A DNA stretch of 64,000 nt from Anisodus tanguticus (taxonomy: Eukaryota > Streptophyta > Magnoliopsida > Solanales > Solanaceae): contig CM067541.1 in NCBI GenBank assembly GCA_034509755.1, positions 22,370,001-22,434,000 on the forward strand, given 5' to 3'. This document shows positions 43,774-56,579 of this stretch, in pieces; position 1 is the stretch's first letter; the number at the start of each line of letters is the position of its first letter. Under the pieces are notes generated by a model, which did not search any database, had not been told where the DNA came from, and was given only the letters and a program-made list of their open reading frames with translations. A program made the position numbers and the translations under genes.

Positions 43774-43778
43774 ATTCT

Positions 43779-46675
43779 TCTCACGACCCAGAATCTCATT
43801 TGTGCCACGAGGGAACCTACCCGTAGGCGAACCACTATCATACAAGACTGAAATACATAAATAAAGCCGAAGAAGTAAAGAACAACAGAAGTATTGTCAA
43901 GCCTTAATACTTAAAACAGAATCTTGCAAGACCAACCCCAAAAACTGGTTGTCATGAGTATAGAACTACTACTTAGAATACAAGTCTGAGAATGAAATAC
44001 AAATACGGTACGAAAGTAAATGGCAGAAAGATAAATGATAAAGGAGTTCCAGTGCCGGAATGGAATCTGCGGCTCACCCTGGACTCCTTGAAAGCTCTCC
44101 AACGCCTCGTCTAAGCTCTTCCACGCTCGTCAATACCAGTACATAGAGTGCAGCAAGTGTAGAGTGAGTACAGGAAGCATGTGTACCCAGTAGCATCGTC
44201 GACCGACCCTGACTATAGTGTTGGCGAGGGTTGATACTTTTCAATACTTCTCTACTAGTTAGTCAACTAAGTATAAAACAGTTCAGTTATCCAAACCTAC
44301 CAGTAGTTCCTATAGTTCAACAAAGTACAAGAATTATCAAAGCTCACAAGTCTTATCACGATTTCTATGAATATACTAAGGTTAAGCCAAAGCAGTGTTA
44401 CCAAAATCAGCCTAAACCTCATTCAGGGCGTCTAGACCCATCAAAGTCTCACAGTTTAATCTTATATCAAATATAAGTCTCAAGTACCAGAATTCCTTCT
44501 ACTAAGAGTCATAAGATCATAAAATCTACCAGTATTCATCACCGAGTACACACAGCACCAAATACATATCAAGAATATGAATAAAATGCAATACAAATGA
44601 TATGTATGTATGCAATGTCCATACGTACCCGGTATACAAATGCTCATGCAGCAGGTTTCACGTCACCCATGGGGACTCATGAGGTCCATATACCCATCTG
44701 AAATTTCCCATTGGATTCTAACTATGTGGCCGTAGTGTCATCATCAATCATCACTCTTGTACCATATACCATATCTAGTAACCGGCTTTCAAACCCCTTT
44801 TGTCAGTATCTTAGCAGTTCAAATGTCAATAATAATGTATATGAATGATATGGATATATGCACACCATGCAACAACATAATCAATACAATCAGTATTATC
44901 AAAAAAAATTCAAGTATTTAGACAAAATGTAAAGTGATGAATGCATGATAAGTCAAATCATAATAAACAATCAAACATGTCTACGAGCCCAAATAAGCAA
45001 CAATCATACCAACCTAAGTGGTTTTATTCACCGCGCTCACGGCCCGAAGGCTAAACACATAATCTCCGTCAGGTACAACATACTAGTTCATTTATTTACC
45101 TTTTAAGTACACCGGTACCCGTACAAATGCTCGTCACCTACTAGTATGGGACCCCCAATTCCCATTAGTCCCCTTAATTAGCATACCAACACATAAATGC
45201 TATATTAGAGTCTAGTAAGTCTCAACTTGCCTGTTTTCGGAGCCGAAGAATCACGCAACCGCTTTCCCCTTTCTCTGAGCTTCCTCAAGAGACCATTCTG
45301 TTCAATTAAGTTAACTAGATTATGAGTCTAACGGTACCCATATTGATACATACAACTAGAATCCCTAAACTAACCCAAAAAAGAAAACCTTGGGCCCACA
45401 ATAGCAAAATTCAAATTTTATAACCCAAAAAGTATGATAACATACTAAATAATCATATCATTATGTTAATTTAAAAGCTAAACACGATTGGACCCTCAAT
45501 TACAAGATTAAGCAAAAAAGCCCCGATTCCAAATCCTAAAATTTATCCCCTAATTTCAAAAGAGTTTCTAATAACAAATTAACCATTAAACCTCATCACC
45601 TAGCATGGATATCACTAGTTACAATATTAGAATCAACTAGTCAATAATCAATCCTCAATTCAAGATTCTTACCCTCTTATTCTTAATCATGGAACAATGC
45701 CATCATTTCCCCCAATTAGAGATTACACTAAGATAGGGAACTCAAATGATTAAACAATAATTAAAATGATGGAATTATACCTCCAATGAAGAATCCAATT
45801 GAAATCCTTAAGAAATCTTTTATTGACCGAGCTCTAATCCTAAGAGAAGGTATTTTGGGGCATGGAATTGTTTTTAGGGCATTAAACACTTTAATATGAA
45901 ACAACGAATCGGTTTTGGAGGAATCAACTTCACTGAAGTGGATGCACTTCGGCGGAAAAACAGGACGCCTAGGCGAGCTCACATAACCTTCCGGATATGC
46001 GTTGCGCATAAATGACTCCGCTGAGGCGCACTCGCCTCTACAAGAAAAGCATTCGCAGAAGTGAAAGGCTCACACTTAGATGATACTCGTATCTGAGAGC
46101 CAACCTTCGCAAAGGCGGACACGCAGAAGTGAACGGAGGGATGCTAATGTGGACACCAGAAACTAGCAATAGCTCAAACTTAGCCAACTCTCCGCCAAAC
46201 ACCCGAAATACTCCAGGGATCCCTCCAGATACAAACCAAACATGCATTCCTATCATAAAATACATTCTGGACCTACTCACGCATTCAGAATTCTCAAAAA
46301 GGTCTCTAAGGCTCGGGTTTGACCAAAGTCACCCCCTTAAGTTCTAGTTTCACTATTTTACAATCAAACACCCAAAATGCACTCAGTTTCCTCAAGAATC
46401 AAACCAAAGGCTCGAATAAGTCATAAACAACACTCCGAAGCTAATGGAACTGATGAAATGGACACGTTTACCCAAAAGTCAACTATGTGTCAAACCACTT
46501 TATTCTCTTAACTTAGGAATTTCTAAACTCCTCAAAATGATCTGAAACCCATCCAATTACCTTGGGAACCATGTCACCCATCCCCGCAAGTCACAAATAA
46601 GCAAATAAAGGCTTGGGAAGGGTAATTTAGGGGTTTCTAAGCAAAACAAGCACAATGACTTCTTGCGTCGTTACA
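43779..46675 (-). repeat. 3' LTR of G (2897 bp)
   Basis: Plus-strand ends are TCTCACGACCC (from TGTCACGACCC) and GTCGTTACA. Matches the split right LTR throughout, including the CACCGAGTACACAC and CGCAACCGCTTTCCC blocks. No polypurine tract is obvious next to 46675; GTGGTATCTGA on the minus strand stands there. Confidence 0.9.
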
Positions 46676-46697
46676 TCAGATACCACTTAAATAAACG

Positions 46698-47200
46698 TTA
46701 GTCCTCGAATGGTAAAGAAAAGAAAATACCTGGACTCTCAAATAGCTCGGGATAGTTAGCCCGCATATCGAACTCGATCTCCCAAGTAGCTTCCTCCACC
46801 TGGTGATTTCTCCACTGCACTTTCACAGAAGCTATCTCCTTGGACCTCAAATTTTGAACCTGCCTATTCAAAATAGCTACATGCCCCTCAACATAAGCTA
46901 AATTCTGATCAAGCATCACCGAATCCCACTTAATCACATTGGAACCATCAGAAATGTACTTCTTTAGCATCGACACATGAAACACATGGTGCACACCCGA
47001 TAACCCAGGAGGTAAAGCTAATTCATATACCACCTCACCAACTCTATTAACTATCTCAAAAGGGCCAATAAACCTCGGGCTAAGCTTGCCCTTATTCCTA
47101 AACCTCTTCACACCCTTCATGGGTGAAACCTTCAATAAAACTCGCTCTTCAACCATAAACTCCAAAGCACAGACCTTTTGATCCGCACAACTCTTCTGTT
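46698..47200 (-). pseudogene. Integrase C-terminal domain and chromodomain of G
   Basis: An uninterrupted frame from 47165 to the TAA at 46700-46698. Blocks: GDRVLLKVSPMKG-type start (EERVLLKVSPMKGV), KLSPRFIGPFEIVNRVGEVV, VHHVFHVSMLKKY, then the chromodomain ILNRQVQNLRSKEIASVKVQ with WRNHQVEEATWE and YPELFES. All three aromatic positions of the domain look present. It probably guided integration to heterochromatin. Confidence 0.87.
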
Positions 47201-48232
47201 TGCTCTAGGCTGTAAGAAGCCGATCCTGGATCAACTTAACCTTATCCAATGAATCCCTCAAAAGATCAGTATCCCGAGGTCTAGCCTCAAAAATATCAAA
47301 CCATAACCAGTGAACGACACCTTCTACCATACATGACCTCAAATGGTGCCATCTCAATACTCGAATGGTAGATATTGTTGTAATTAAACTTGGCTAAGGG
47401 TAGAAACTGGTCCCAATGACTACAAAAGTCAATCACACAGGCTCGCAATATATCCTTGAGGACTTGAATAGTCTGCTCGGACTGTCCGTCAATCGGAGAC
47501 TGGAAAACTATATTAAGCTCTACTCTAGTACCCAACTCCTTCTGCATAGACCGCCAAAAGTGAGAAGTAAACTGCATACCCTGGTCCAAAATGATAGAAA
47601 TGGGCACCCCATAAAATCAAAATATCTCTCGGATGTAAATCCTAGCCAACTTCTCTGAATTGTAAGTAGTCTGGACTGGAATGAAATGTCCAAATTGTCA
47701 ACCTATCCATGATAACCCATATAGCGTTAAACTTGCTCAAGGTCCGCGACAATCCTACCACAAAGTCCATAGCAATCCACTCCCACTTCCGCTGGAGAAT
47801 GGGCATCCTCTGAATCACACCACCAGGACTCTGGTGCTCATATTTTACTTGCTGAAAATTCAAACACCAGGACACAAACTCCACTATTTCCCTCTTTATC
47901 ATGCACCACCAATAATATTATTTCTAGTCACGATACATTTTCGTAGCCCTTGGGTGAATGGAATATTTCAAACTATGGGTCTCCTCCATGATCAATCTAG
48001 TCAAGTCACCCACAATAAGAACACAAACTCGACCCTTGATACTCAAAACACCATCACAATCAATAACAACCTCTTTTGCCTCTCCGTGCAACACCTTGTC
48101 ATAGATTTTGCACAACTGCACATCATCAAGCTGCTGAGATCTAATCTGCTCCAATAAAGAATATCGTGCCTCCACATAGGCTAACACTCTATCGGGCTCT
48201 AAAATATCAAGTTGCACAAACTGATTTACCAA
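47201..48232 (-). pseudogene. Integrase of G
   Basis: The linker and zinc-binding region (YSIHPRATKMYRD, then a broken WWxxMKREIVEFVSWC and FQQVK) lie at 48232-47820. The first core Asp is in AMDFVVGLS (about 47775), the second in ILDQGMQFTS (47595; the family has SDRGTQF), and the Glu in DGQSEQTIQ (about 47485). NNIYHSSIEMAPFEVMYG closes the core at about 47350. Frameshifts near 47920, 47680 and 47620 and a short gap after CLNF break it. Confidence 0.87.
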
Positions 48233-48700
48233 ATACTAGACATCCATAGCCATAGGACGCTCTCCCACATGCAACATAGCCAAATTGTCCATGCTCACCG
48301 CCTTGCAACTCAAGGCATCCGCTACCACATTTGCTTTTCCCAGGTGACACAAGATAGTCATGTCATAATCTTTAAGTAGCTCCAACCATCTACGGTGCCT
48401 CAAATTAAGATCCTTATGATTGAACAAATACTGAAGACTGCAATGGTTAGTGTACATCTCAGAATGCACCCCATAGAGATAACGCCTCCAAATCTTCAAG
48501 GCAAACATGATTTCCACCAACTCGAAGTCATGGGTGGGATAGTTCTTCTCATGAACCTTCAATTGCCTCAAACCATAAGCTATCACTTTTCCCTTTTGCA
48601 TCAACACACACCCAAGACCTACTCCAGAAGCATCACCAATACACCGTAAATCCCTCTTTCTTAACTTGTAAGGTCAAAATCAAAGTGGTAGTCAATAAGG
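48233..48700 (-). pseudogene. RNase H of G
   Basis: The first acidic block (DAS) near 48640 is frameshifted. From 48607 the frame is open: KGKVIAYGLRQLK, THDFELVEIMFAL (catalytic Glu), YTNHCSLQYLF (family TDHKSL, so the third Asp is Asn) and ADALSCKA. One missing catalytic residue implies inactivity. Confidence 0.86.
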
Positions 48701-49640
48701 CTTTGAGCTTTTGAAAGCTCACCTCACACTCCTCGAACCACTGAAATGCTACTTCCTTCTAGGTCAATCTAGTCAACGGAGCTGCAATGGATGAAAACCC
48801 CTTCACAAAACGTTGATAATACCCTGTGAGGCTAACAAAACTCCAAACCTCGATAATTGAAGCAGGCCGAATCCAATCCCAAACTGCCTCAATCTTCTTG
48901 GGATCTATCATGATACCATCCTTATTCACCACATGCCCTAAGAAAGCTACTGAACTGAGCGAGAACTCACCAAAAAATTTGCATAGAGCTGCTTTTCATT
49001 CAAAATACCAAGCATGATCCTCAAATGTTGCTCGTGCTCTTCCTCGCTTCGAGAATAGATCAAGATGTCATCAATGAAAACAATCACGAATGAATTCAAG
49101 TAGGGTCTGAGCACCCTATTCATGAACTCCATAAAGGTTGTAGGTGCATTCGTCAACTGAAATGATATCAAAAAACTCATAGTGCCCATATCGAGTCTGA
49201 AAGGCCGTCTTAGGTGCATCCTTGGCCCTGATATTCAACTGATGATAATCGGACCTCAAATCAATCTTGGAAAAGACAAAAGCACCCTATAGCTGATCAA
49301 ATAGGTCATCAATACGAGGTATCAAATACTTGTTCTTAATAGTCAGCTTGTTCAGTTTCCTATAATCGATACACATGCGCATAAACCCATCTTTTTTCTT
49401 TACGAATAACACTGGAGCACCCCAAAGAGAAACACTAGGCTGAATAAACCCCTTACTCAATAGGTCTTGCAATTGTTCCTTCAACTCTCTCAACTTTGTC
49501 AGTGCCATTCGATATGGAGCCATAGAAATGGGATGAGTTCCCGGCTCTAGATCAATACAAAAGTCGAAATCATGATCCAGTAGAACACCGGGAAGTTCTA
49601 TAGGAAACACCTCTGGATACTCCCAAAATGACTCCAATGG
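48701..49640 (-). pseudogene. Reverse transcriptase of G
   Basis: Fingers: YRMALTKLRELKEQLQDLL, GAPVLFVKKKDG and CIDYRKLNKLTIKN (49560-49330). Palm: a stop just after FDQL (49286) and frameshifts near 49170, then NAPTTFMEFMN and FIDD at 49088-49077. Thumb: VAFLGHVV (about 48950) in another frame and YYQRFVKGFSSIAAPLT near 48820-48770. Catalytic aspartates are present. Confidence 0.89.
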
Positions 49641-50095
49641 AGGAGTCTCCGCACTCATATCACGAACATAAGCCAAATAAGAGAGACATCCTTTCTCCAC
49701 CATCTTCTGAACCTTAAGAAATGATATCACCCTTTTTCAGATACTAGCTAAGGTACCCTTCCAAACTAACTGAGGAATACCCAACATGGCTAAGGTAACC
49801 GTCTTGGCATAACAATCCAAGATTTCATGATACGGAGCTAACCAATCCATACCCAAAATAGCATCAAAATCTACCATATTCAAAACTTTCAAGTCTATTT
49901 GAGTATCATACCCCATCAAAATAACTACACAACCAAGATACGCCTGATCTACAACTGCAGAGTACCAAACAGGTGTAGAAACATGAATAGGCATGGCTAA
50001 AGACTCACATATAAAATCCAAACTTAAAACAAAGTAGGCAGACACATAAGAATAGGTAGACCCTGGATCAAACAAAATTGTAGCAGGTCAATGGC
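49641..50095 (-). pseudogene. Aspartic protease of G
   Basis: FDPGSTYSYVS opens the frame, with DPGS at 50069-50058. FDAILGMDWLAPYH near 49850-49830 is the second block. The frame stops at 49737 and resumes as the linker to RT (MISFLKVQKMVEKGCLSYL, 49730 onward). This is the most complete protease in the window. Confidence 0.85.
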
Positions 50096-50339
50096 AAATC
50101 GAAAGAGTACATATAATCACAATATCAGAGGACTCTACCTTGGGTCTGCCTAGAAATGCATAAAAATCAGCACGATCACCCAAAATATGAGTACCCCCAC
50201 GTCCACCACCTCGATCGGACTGAGCACCAACTCGACCTATCTAAGGGCCACCTTTGCCACCCTAAGAACCTCCTCTAGTACATTGGGACTCACCTCTATC
50301 CGGCTGTCTCGCTACTCTAGAACCTGAACCTTAAGATCC

Positions 50340-51700
50340 CAGGTGTTGTCTATGACACATAAGTCTGGGGAAATCTCTCTTGAAATGTCCAAGATCTCTA
50401 CACTCAAAACAACCTCTAGGAACCACCAACAGCTAAAAAGAAAAACTGGCACCAGAATAACCACCACGACCAGGGGGCCGATAAAAACTCAGGGTCAATT
50501 GCCCTGAACCATGAGAAGTACGCAAAGACGGTCATCCCTTAGATGCAGGCATAACTACAATAATTGTCCTGACACTCGAACGGTGATGACCTCTTCCATA
50601 ATGACCCCTACTTATATAAGAGAAAACTACTTGAGTACTAAAATAAGGCCTCTTGACCACCCTCTCATCATAATCGTCACGCCTCATTAACTCGGCCTTT
50701 TTCACTATATCAACAATATGTTGGAAAGTGGAACCTGTGGCGGCCAGCTGTGCTGCAATCAAATGAAGAGGACTAATTAACCCATTGGTGAACCTCCTCA
50801 CCTTCATTAGAAAGAATCATCAAAGCATGGCAAGACAATACATGAAACGTGTCTCGTACTCTATCACAGACATACGCCCTTGGCGTAACCCCTAAAACTG
50901 AGCTCGTCTCCTTTCTCTAACACTGCGAGGCATGAACTTCTCTAAGAAGATATGAGTAAATAAAACCCAAGTGAGAGGAGGGGACCCTGCTGGTCTAGAT
51001 GTAACATAAGACCTCCACCACTGCTTTGCAGGTCCAACCATCTGGGAAGTAGTATAATTAACTCCCTGGAAGTCCACTAAACTGAGGTTGTGCAACCTCT
51101 ACGTATAGTAAATCAAAAACTCATATGCATCATCCTCTGGATCTCCATTATATCTAGGGGGATCCAACTTCCTGAACTACTTGAACATTTTTTGCTCTTT
51201 AAAAGACATGGCGTGCTGAGCAGTTGGAGGTGTAGCAAGACCAGGCATTGTCACACCTAAGAAATAGGGAACCCCAGCAAGTACTGGCCAAACCTATGGT
51301 GTCTGAAATCTGAGCATAGGCATATGGTCAAGAGTCTTCCCTCTAACTCTAGTTTGTGATCCATCAAAAGTGACCGGCTGAATACCCTAAGCTATAGTCT
51401 CAAGAAAGCTCATCATATAGACCAGAGTACCCTAAAGTACCGGTGTAGTAATGAAACCCAGAAAAACCTGAGTTGGCCCTGCCCCATCAGCCTGACCCTG
51501 ATCATCCTCATCTATAAGAACCTGATCATCCTTCGGAATAGCTTCTAGCCCCAAAGACTTTACTCTATCTTGAGCCCGAGCAACTATAGGTGCTTAGCCT
51601 CAAGATAGTGCTATAACTCAAGGCCTAGCTCTACTTTGCCCCTACATCTGCCTTATGCACCACCTCTAATAATGGGTGTGGGCTTCTGATCTCCTCTTGC
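50340..51700 (-). pseudogene. gag: gag of G
   Basis: The N-terminal part (51700-51230) is full of stops. Capsid blocks from 51190 on: PPRYNGDPEDDAYEFL, then SQMVGPAKQWWRSYV (51050) and TWVLFTHIFLEKFMPRS. A second frame at 50807-50532 has MKVRRFTNGLISPLH and DIVKKAELM. The zinc knuckle at 50411-50369 reads CFECRDLGHFKRDF, where the last Cys is Phe. Downstream is a Gly/Arg-rich tail. Confidence 0.83.
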
Positions 51701-51907
51701 GGTTGATTAAATTCTCACCATACGTGAGAAAGAGTGAAACAGAAGAGATTTAGAATCCAATCATAGTTGAAACACACGAAAGAATTAAAGAAATGAATTT
51801 TTCTAAATGTCCTATAGCCTGTCAAAGATAGGTACGGAGCTCTTTGTACCAATCCGCAAGACTATACTAGACATCGCTCGTGTACTCATGAGACCATTAA
51901 ACCTAGT

Positions 51908-51919
51908 GCTCTGATACCA
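51908..51919 (-). other. Primer binding site of G (tRNA-iMet, perfect)
   Basis: TGGTATCAGAGC on the minus strand, three bases inside the 5' LTR. It matches the canonical plant site at all 12 positions. Confidence 0.93.
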
Positions 51920-51922
51920 ATT

Positions 51923-52677
51923 TGTCATGACCCAAAATCTCAATTATATCGTGAGGGCACCTACCCTAACTCATAAGCGAACCACTATCATACAAGACTG
52001 AAACACATAAATAAAAATGTGAAAGAAGTAAAGAACAACAAAAGTATTATCAATCCTTAATACTTAAAATATAATCTTGCAAAACCAACTCTAAAATCTG
52101 GTTGTCATGAGTACAGAGCTACTACTTAGAATACAAGTATGAGAATGAAATACAAAATATAGTCTGAAAGTAAATGACAGAAAGATAAATGATAATGAAG
52201 GAGTTCTAGTGCCGGAATGGAATCTGCAGCTCACTTTCGATTCCTAGAAACCTCTCCAATGTCGCGTCTAAGTTCATCCACGCTCATCTGGATCAGTACA
52301 TATACATATAGTGCAATAAGTGTAGAGTGAGTATGGGAAGCATGTGTACCCAACATCATCATCGACTAACCTTAACTACAGCGGTGGCGAAGGTTGGTAC
52401 TTTCTGATACTTCTCTACTAGTTAGTCAACTAAGTATAAAATAGTTCAGTTATCCAAAGCTACCAATAGTTCCTATAGTTCAATAAAGTACAAAATTATC
52501 AAAGCTCCCAAGTTTTATCACGATTTCCAAGTATACACTAAGGTTAAGCCAAAATAGTGTTACCAAAATCAACCTAAACCCCATTCATGGGATCTAGACC
52601 CATCAAACGCTCACAGTTTAATCTCATATCAAGTATAAGTCTCAAGTACCATAATTCCTTCTACTAAGAGTCACAAG
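51923..52677 (-). repeat. 5' LTR of G, first part (before H)
   Basis: Plus-strand start TGTCATGACCC. Matches 43779-44515. Ends with ACAAG (52673-52677), the target duplication of H. Confidence 0.9.
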
Positions 52678-53121
52678 TGTTACACCCCGTAAGTTTGTGC
52701 ATGGAGTTCTTGACGAAATGGTTTAGTAAAGTTAGAAGGAATGAGTATCTTTTTGAGATTGGGGGAAACAATCGTGACGACTCTACTCCATTGCACTTGC
52801 TTGGGTACAAAGAGGGTTGAGATAGACCATACTAACCTGAGACTTTTCCAAAGGATACCTATTCCTTAGAAGAGTATTACGAAGGTGTGTAAGGTTTAGA
52901 GGCCATTGGTCTTGGAGACAACACTCCTCAATGAAGTTCAACAAAGTGAAAGTGATAGCTAAGTATTTCACATTGCGAATGGGGTCCGCCATGCAAATAG
53001 GGCCACATAAGGGAAGCCAAAAAGTTGTAGAAAGTCGGGAAGAAGATGTGACTCCATATGGGCCCGAATATGTCCATGTGCAGCCGCATATGGGCTCGCA
53101 TTTCCTTGGCAGTGGAACCTC

Positions 53122-53129
53122 TATATAAA
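53122..53129 (+). promoter_or_regulatory. TATA box of the H LTR
   Basis: TATATAAA within CCTCTATATAAAGCC, identical in the other LTR at 57654. It is the strongest core-promoter match in the window, about 445 bp into the LTR. Confidence 0.68.
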
Positions 53130-53957
53130 GCCTTGAAGCGGTGGAGACTTTAAAACATTCCATTTTCATTCCTTTTAGCCCCAAATTAGTCCCAAACACT
53201 CTCTTTAATGTTGGTCATCTATCAAGGGTGTGTGCACAAGATCCCAAGATGATTTGAGTAAGATTCAACTCCTACAAGTGATGCAAGCTTGAAGAAGATC
53301 CTTCTTGGTGTGGTGTTGTTGTTCGTGTGTGTTTCAAGCTCCAAGGGAGTTGGGGTTGGATTTTTCCAGATTCTTCAATGTAAGTTTAACGTCTTGATTG
53401 CCATTCTTAAGTTAGTTTTGGTATTGATTGAGTTAGAACAGTGAAGAACTATAAGTGTTGTTATTTTGTTGAGTTGTTGGAGGTGTATCTATATCTCTTT
53501 ATGGCTGGAGATTGTTAAAAATAACTTGATGATAATTTTGATATAGTTATTATCATGGTTTTCCGTGTATTGGATTGTTGATGGAAGTGAAAGTTGAATT
53601 AAGGAGGAATAGAGCCAAGTTTAATCCTAAATCAAACTAATCGACACTCATAATTACTACTAAGTATGATAGTGATGTTTTTGTATAGATTGAAGTGCGT
53701 TGTGGACCCATTATGTCACCTTGTTGATACCATATATGCCAAGGTATGTTAAGTATATCCCTTTCATTGTTTTGGCATATTTTCCTAATCGAGTTAGTTC
53801 CGATTAATCGCACAAATATGTGATGGTCTAAGAAAATCGCTATCGGGTTACTATGACCCCATTCTAGTAGATTTCCCTTATAGGGGATGAGTTGTAGTTA
53901 GTCAAGTTGAGCTTTATAGTTGAGTCACTAGAAAAGTTGATAATTTGATGTAACTAA

Positions 53958-54128
53958 ATACACTTGCCTTCAGGGCCATTCAAATCATTTGCCTTCGGGG
54001 CTATTTAAATACACTTGCCTTCAGGGCCATTCAGATCACTTATGTTTGAGGCCATTCAGATACACTTACCTTCGGGGCCATTTAGATACACTCACCTTCA
54101 GGGCCACACACTGCCTTCGGGACTATTT
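53958..54128 (+). repeat. Minisatellite in the H 5' LTR
   Basis: About seven units of 24-30 bp with the core CCTTCGGGGCCATT(T/C)AGAT. The other LTR has the matching array at 58498-58670 with different substitutions. Confidence 0.85.
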
Positions 54129-54873
54129 ATCTATATTTAGATGCCTGAGACAAGGTTAAATAGTGGATGTCAGATTATATAATTAGTAGATGATAGAAGC
54201 AGGTAAGGTTAGCCAGTTTTCCTTTAGCAGCTCTTCAGTTTATATTCATATTGCTTTACATTTTAATACAATTCAGTTTCGTCGGCTTACATACTCGGTA
54301 CATTATCTCATACTGACGTTCATTTTCCTTAGGACGATGTGTTCATGCCCGCAGGTGCAGATACATTGCAGGAAAGATCACACAAGTAGGATCCATTGAG
54401 TATCAACTTTTGAGGTAAGCTCTAGATTATTCGAATTTGCCAGGTCTAGTTTTTGGTGTATTTATAGATCATGGGTAGGTTGGGGCCCTGTACCGATCAT
54501 GATACAGTTGTAAGTCATTAGAGGATTATAGATGTGCGTGTACAGTGGTAGTGTTAGTATAGTGGCCTGGTCAGCCTTTGTATATATAGTCTATCTTGGA
54601 TTTTGCTGCTTGTAGGGACTAGGGTAGGCTTTGTCGGCCTCCAATTCATGTATATATACGTATGGGGACAGTCCCATTTTGGTCGAGTTGATTTCCATTT
54701 ACAGTTATTTCATTGTTCGGCCTTGTCGGCCTAAATGAATGTAACATTTAGAGTATGGCCTCAAGGGCCTAATTATCCTTTAAGGCTCATATTGAAAGTT
54801 CAACTTGGTACGCTCGAACCTATTCAGGCACCGAGTTCCAGCCACGCCCCTCCTAGGTTAGAGTGTGACAAAT

Positions 54874-54885
54874 TGGTACCAAAGC
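54874..54885 (+). other. Primer binding site of H (tRNA-iMet, diverged)
   Basis: TGGTACCAAAGC, three bases after the LTR, against the canonical TGGTATCAGAGC (two changes). Confidence 0.8.
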
Positions 54886-55081
54886 AGGTCAGTCCTAGGA
54901 AGTCTATAAGTTGTGTCTAGTAGAGTCTTATTTATATTTGTGTTGTGCACCACATTTATAGACATGAGGCTATAACTCATTTAGGAGTTGGTTACCCTTC
55001 TTTCTGACCTTAAATCGTGCTATAGAGCTGAGTATAAGTAATTAAAGTCTAACTTATGTTTTCAACACAGATTGTCCAGGG

Positions 55082-56579
55082 ATGACTATTACTAGGCGAG
55101 CTTCAGTTAGTCAGAGAGTTGGTGCAGTTGAAGGAGAGGGTACAACTGGGGCACCGCCTGACAATGCAAGCTGGCATGAGTCCCAGGGAGAGACACCCCC
55201 TCAACCACCTCCACCTCCTCCACCACCAGAGGAGCTCCCCTAAGATACAGTACCACCAGTTCAGCCTCTAGTTTCTCCTCATGCCCCCTATGATCAGGAT
55301 ATTAGGAGCGCGATGCACTTATTAGCTTAGATATTTTCTACATAGAGGCTGCTAAGAGTACTGACTAGTACTGGGTCTTTAGAAGGACTTTAGAGTTTGA
55401 GAGTTTGGGAGTTCATACTATTGAACCCTCCGAAGTTTACGGGGTCAAATGCAATTGAAGATACTCAAAACTTTACGGAACATCTTCACAGGGTATTTAG
55501 AGTTATGCATGCTACAGAGACTGAAGCCATTGAGTTAGTATCCTTTAGATTGCGAGATATTGTCGTCCTTTGGTATTAGGCATTAGAGCGGTCTATGGGA
55601 GAGGATGCCCCGCTGACTGTTTGGGAAGAGTTTGTAAAGGCCTTTTTGGACCATTATCTGCCTTTGGAGATTAGAAAAGCCTAAGTAGACCAGTTATTGA
55701 ATCTTCAGTAGGGAAATATGAGCATTTGAGAGTATAGTGACCGATTTAATTCCTTGGCAAGGTACGTTTCAGCTTTTGTGGATACGGTGTGTGCTCGGAT
55801 TCATCAATTTATATCAGGTCTTACACCAAAATATGTCAAGGCATGTACTGCAGTGGTTGTGTATGAAAATATGGATATCTCGCGCATGCAAGCCTTCGCT
55901 CAGAATTTGAAAGAGCATCGCCCTCAGCAATCAATCGCTAAGCGGATTGAGAGGGAGCAATATAAGATGGCGAGACTTACTGGGCCTCAGGAGAAGTTTC
56001 AGGTTGGTTCTTGGTTCTAGACAACGACAGTTTGGATGCCCACCCAGACCTCAGTTATCTTAGTCACAAGGCTACATTCCATCAAGGCCAGGCCATAGCT
56101 CCCAAGTATTAGGTTTGTAGAGGCAGCAGAATTCAGACTAGATGAGATCGGTCTTTCCATGTTGAGATACTTGCGGTAGAGGGAATCATATAAGGTGCAA
56201 GTTTGGATCGACTGCTTGTTACACGTGCAGTTGTGAGGGTCACATTATGAAGGATTGCCCGAACAAAGGGCAAGGTAGCATAGCTCAGCCGACTGACTCG
56301 ATAGCAGGATCATCTACTTCAGTGCGCCCCCTAGGACGAGGGTCCCAATCTTCTGCTGGTAGAGGTCGAGGTCGAGGTGGGAACTCTAATTCAGGAGGTA
56401 GTCAAAACCGCATCTATGTTTTAGCTGGTCTGCAGGACCCTGAGTTTCCTCTAGATAATATTGGAGGTATAGCGGATTCGTACCCATATAGTAGTTACAC
56501 TTTGACAAGTTCCAGACCCGTTTTCTCAATAGTGCTCAATTATTTATGGAAGCGAGTAAATACATCACTTGAGTTGTGA
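55082..56579 (+). pseudogene. gag: gag of H with zinc knuckle
   Basis: ATG at 55082, MTITRRASVSQRVGAVEGEG, then a proline-rich stretch. Capsid blocks: NPPKFTGSNAIEDTQNF (55420-55470), HRVFRVMHATETEAIELVSF and a WEEFVKAFLDHYLP block near 55625. The frame 55754-56020 has HQFISGLTPKYVKAC and MDISRMQAFAQNL. The zinc knuckle CYTCSCEGHIMKDC at 56217-56258 is complete (C-X2-C-X4-H-X4-C). About eight stops break the frame upstream. The tail to 56579 includes a Gly/Arg/Ser-rich stretch and NRIYVLAGLQD, the start of the pre-protease block; then homology ends. Confidence 0.86.

Larger units (their letters stand above)
52678..54870 (+). repeat. 5' LTR of H (2193 bp)
   Basis: TGTTACACCCCG...GAGTGTGACA. 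Contains CATATGGGC/GGCCGCAT palindromic motifs (53060-53100), a TATA box at 53122-53129, and a CTTCGGGGCCATT minisatellite at 53958-54128. Confidence 0.9.

Noticed and set aside
53958..54128. CRISPR-like spaced repeats
   Set aside because: The units are contiguous degenerate tandem repeats in a plant LTR, without unique spacers or cas genes.
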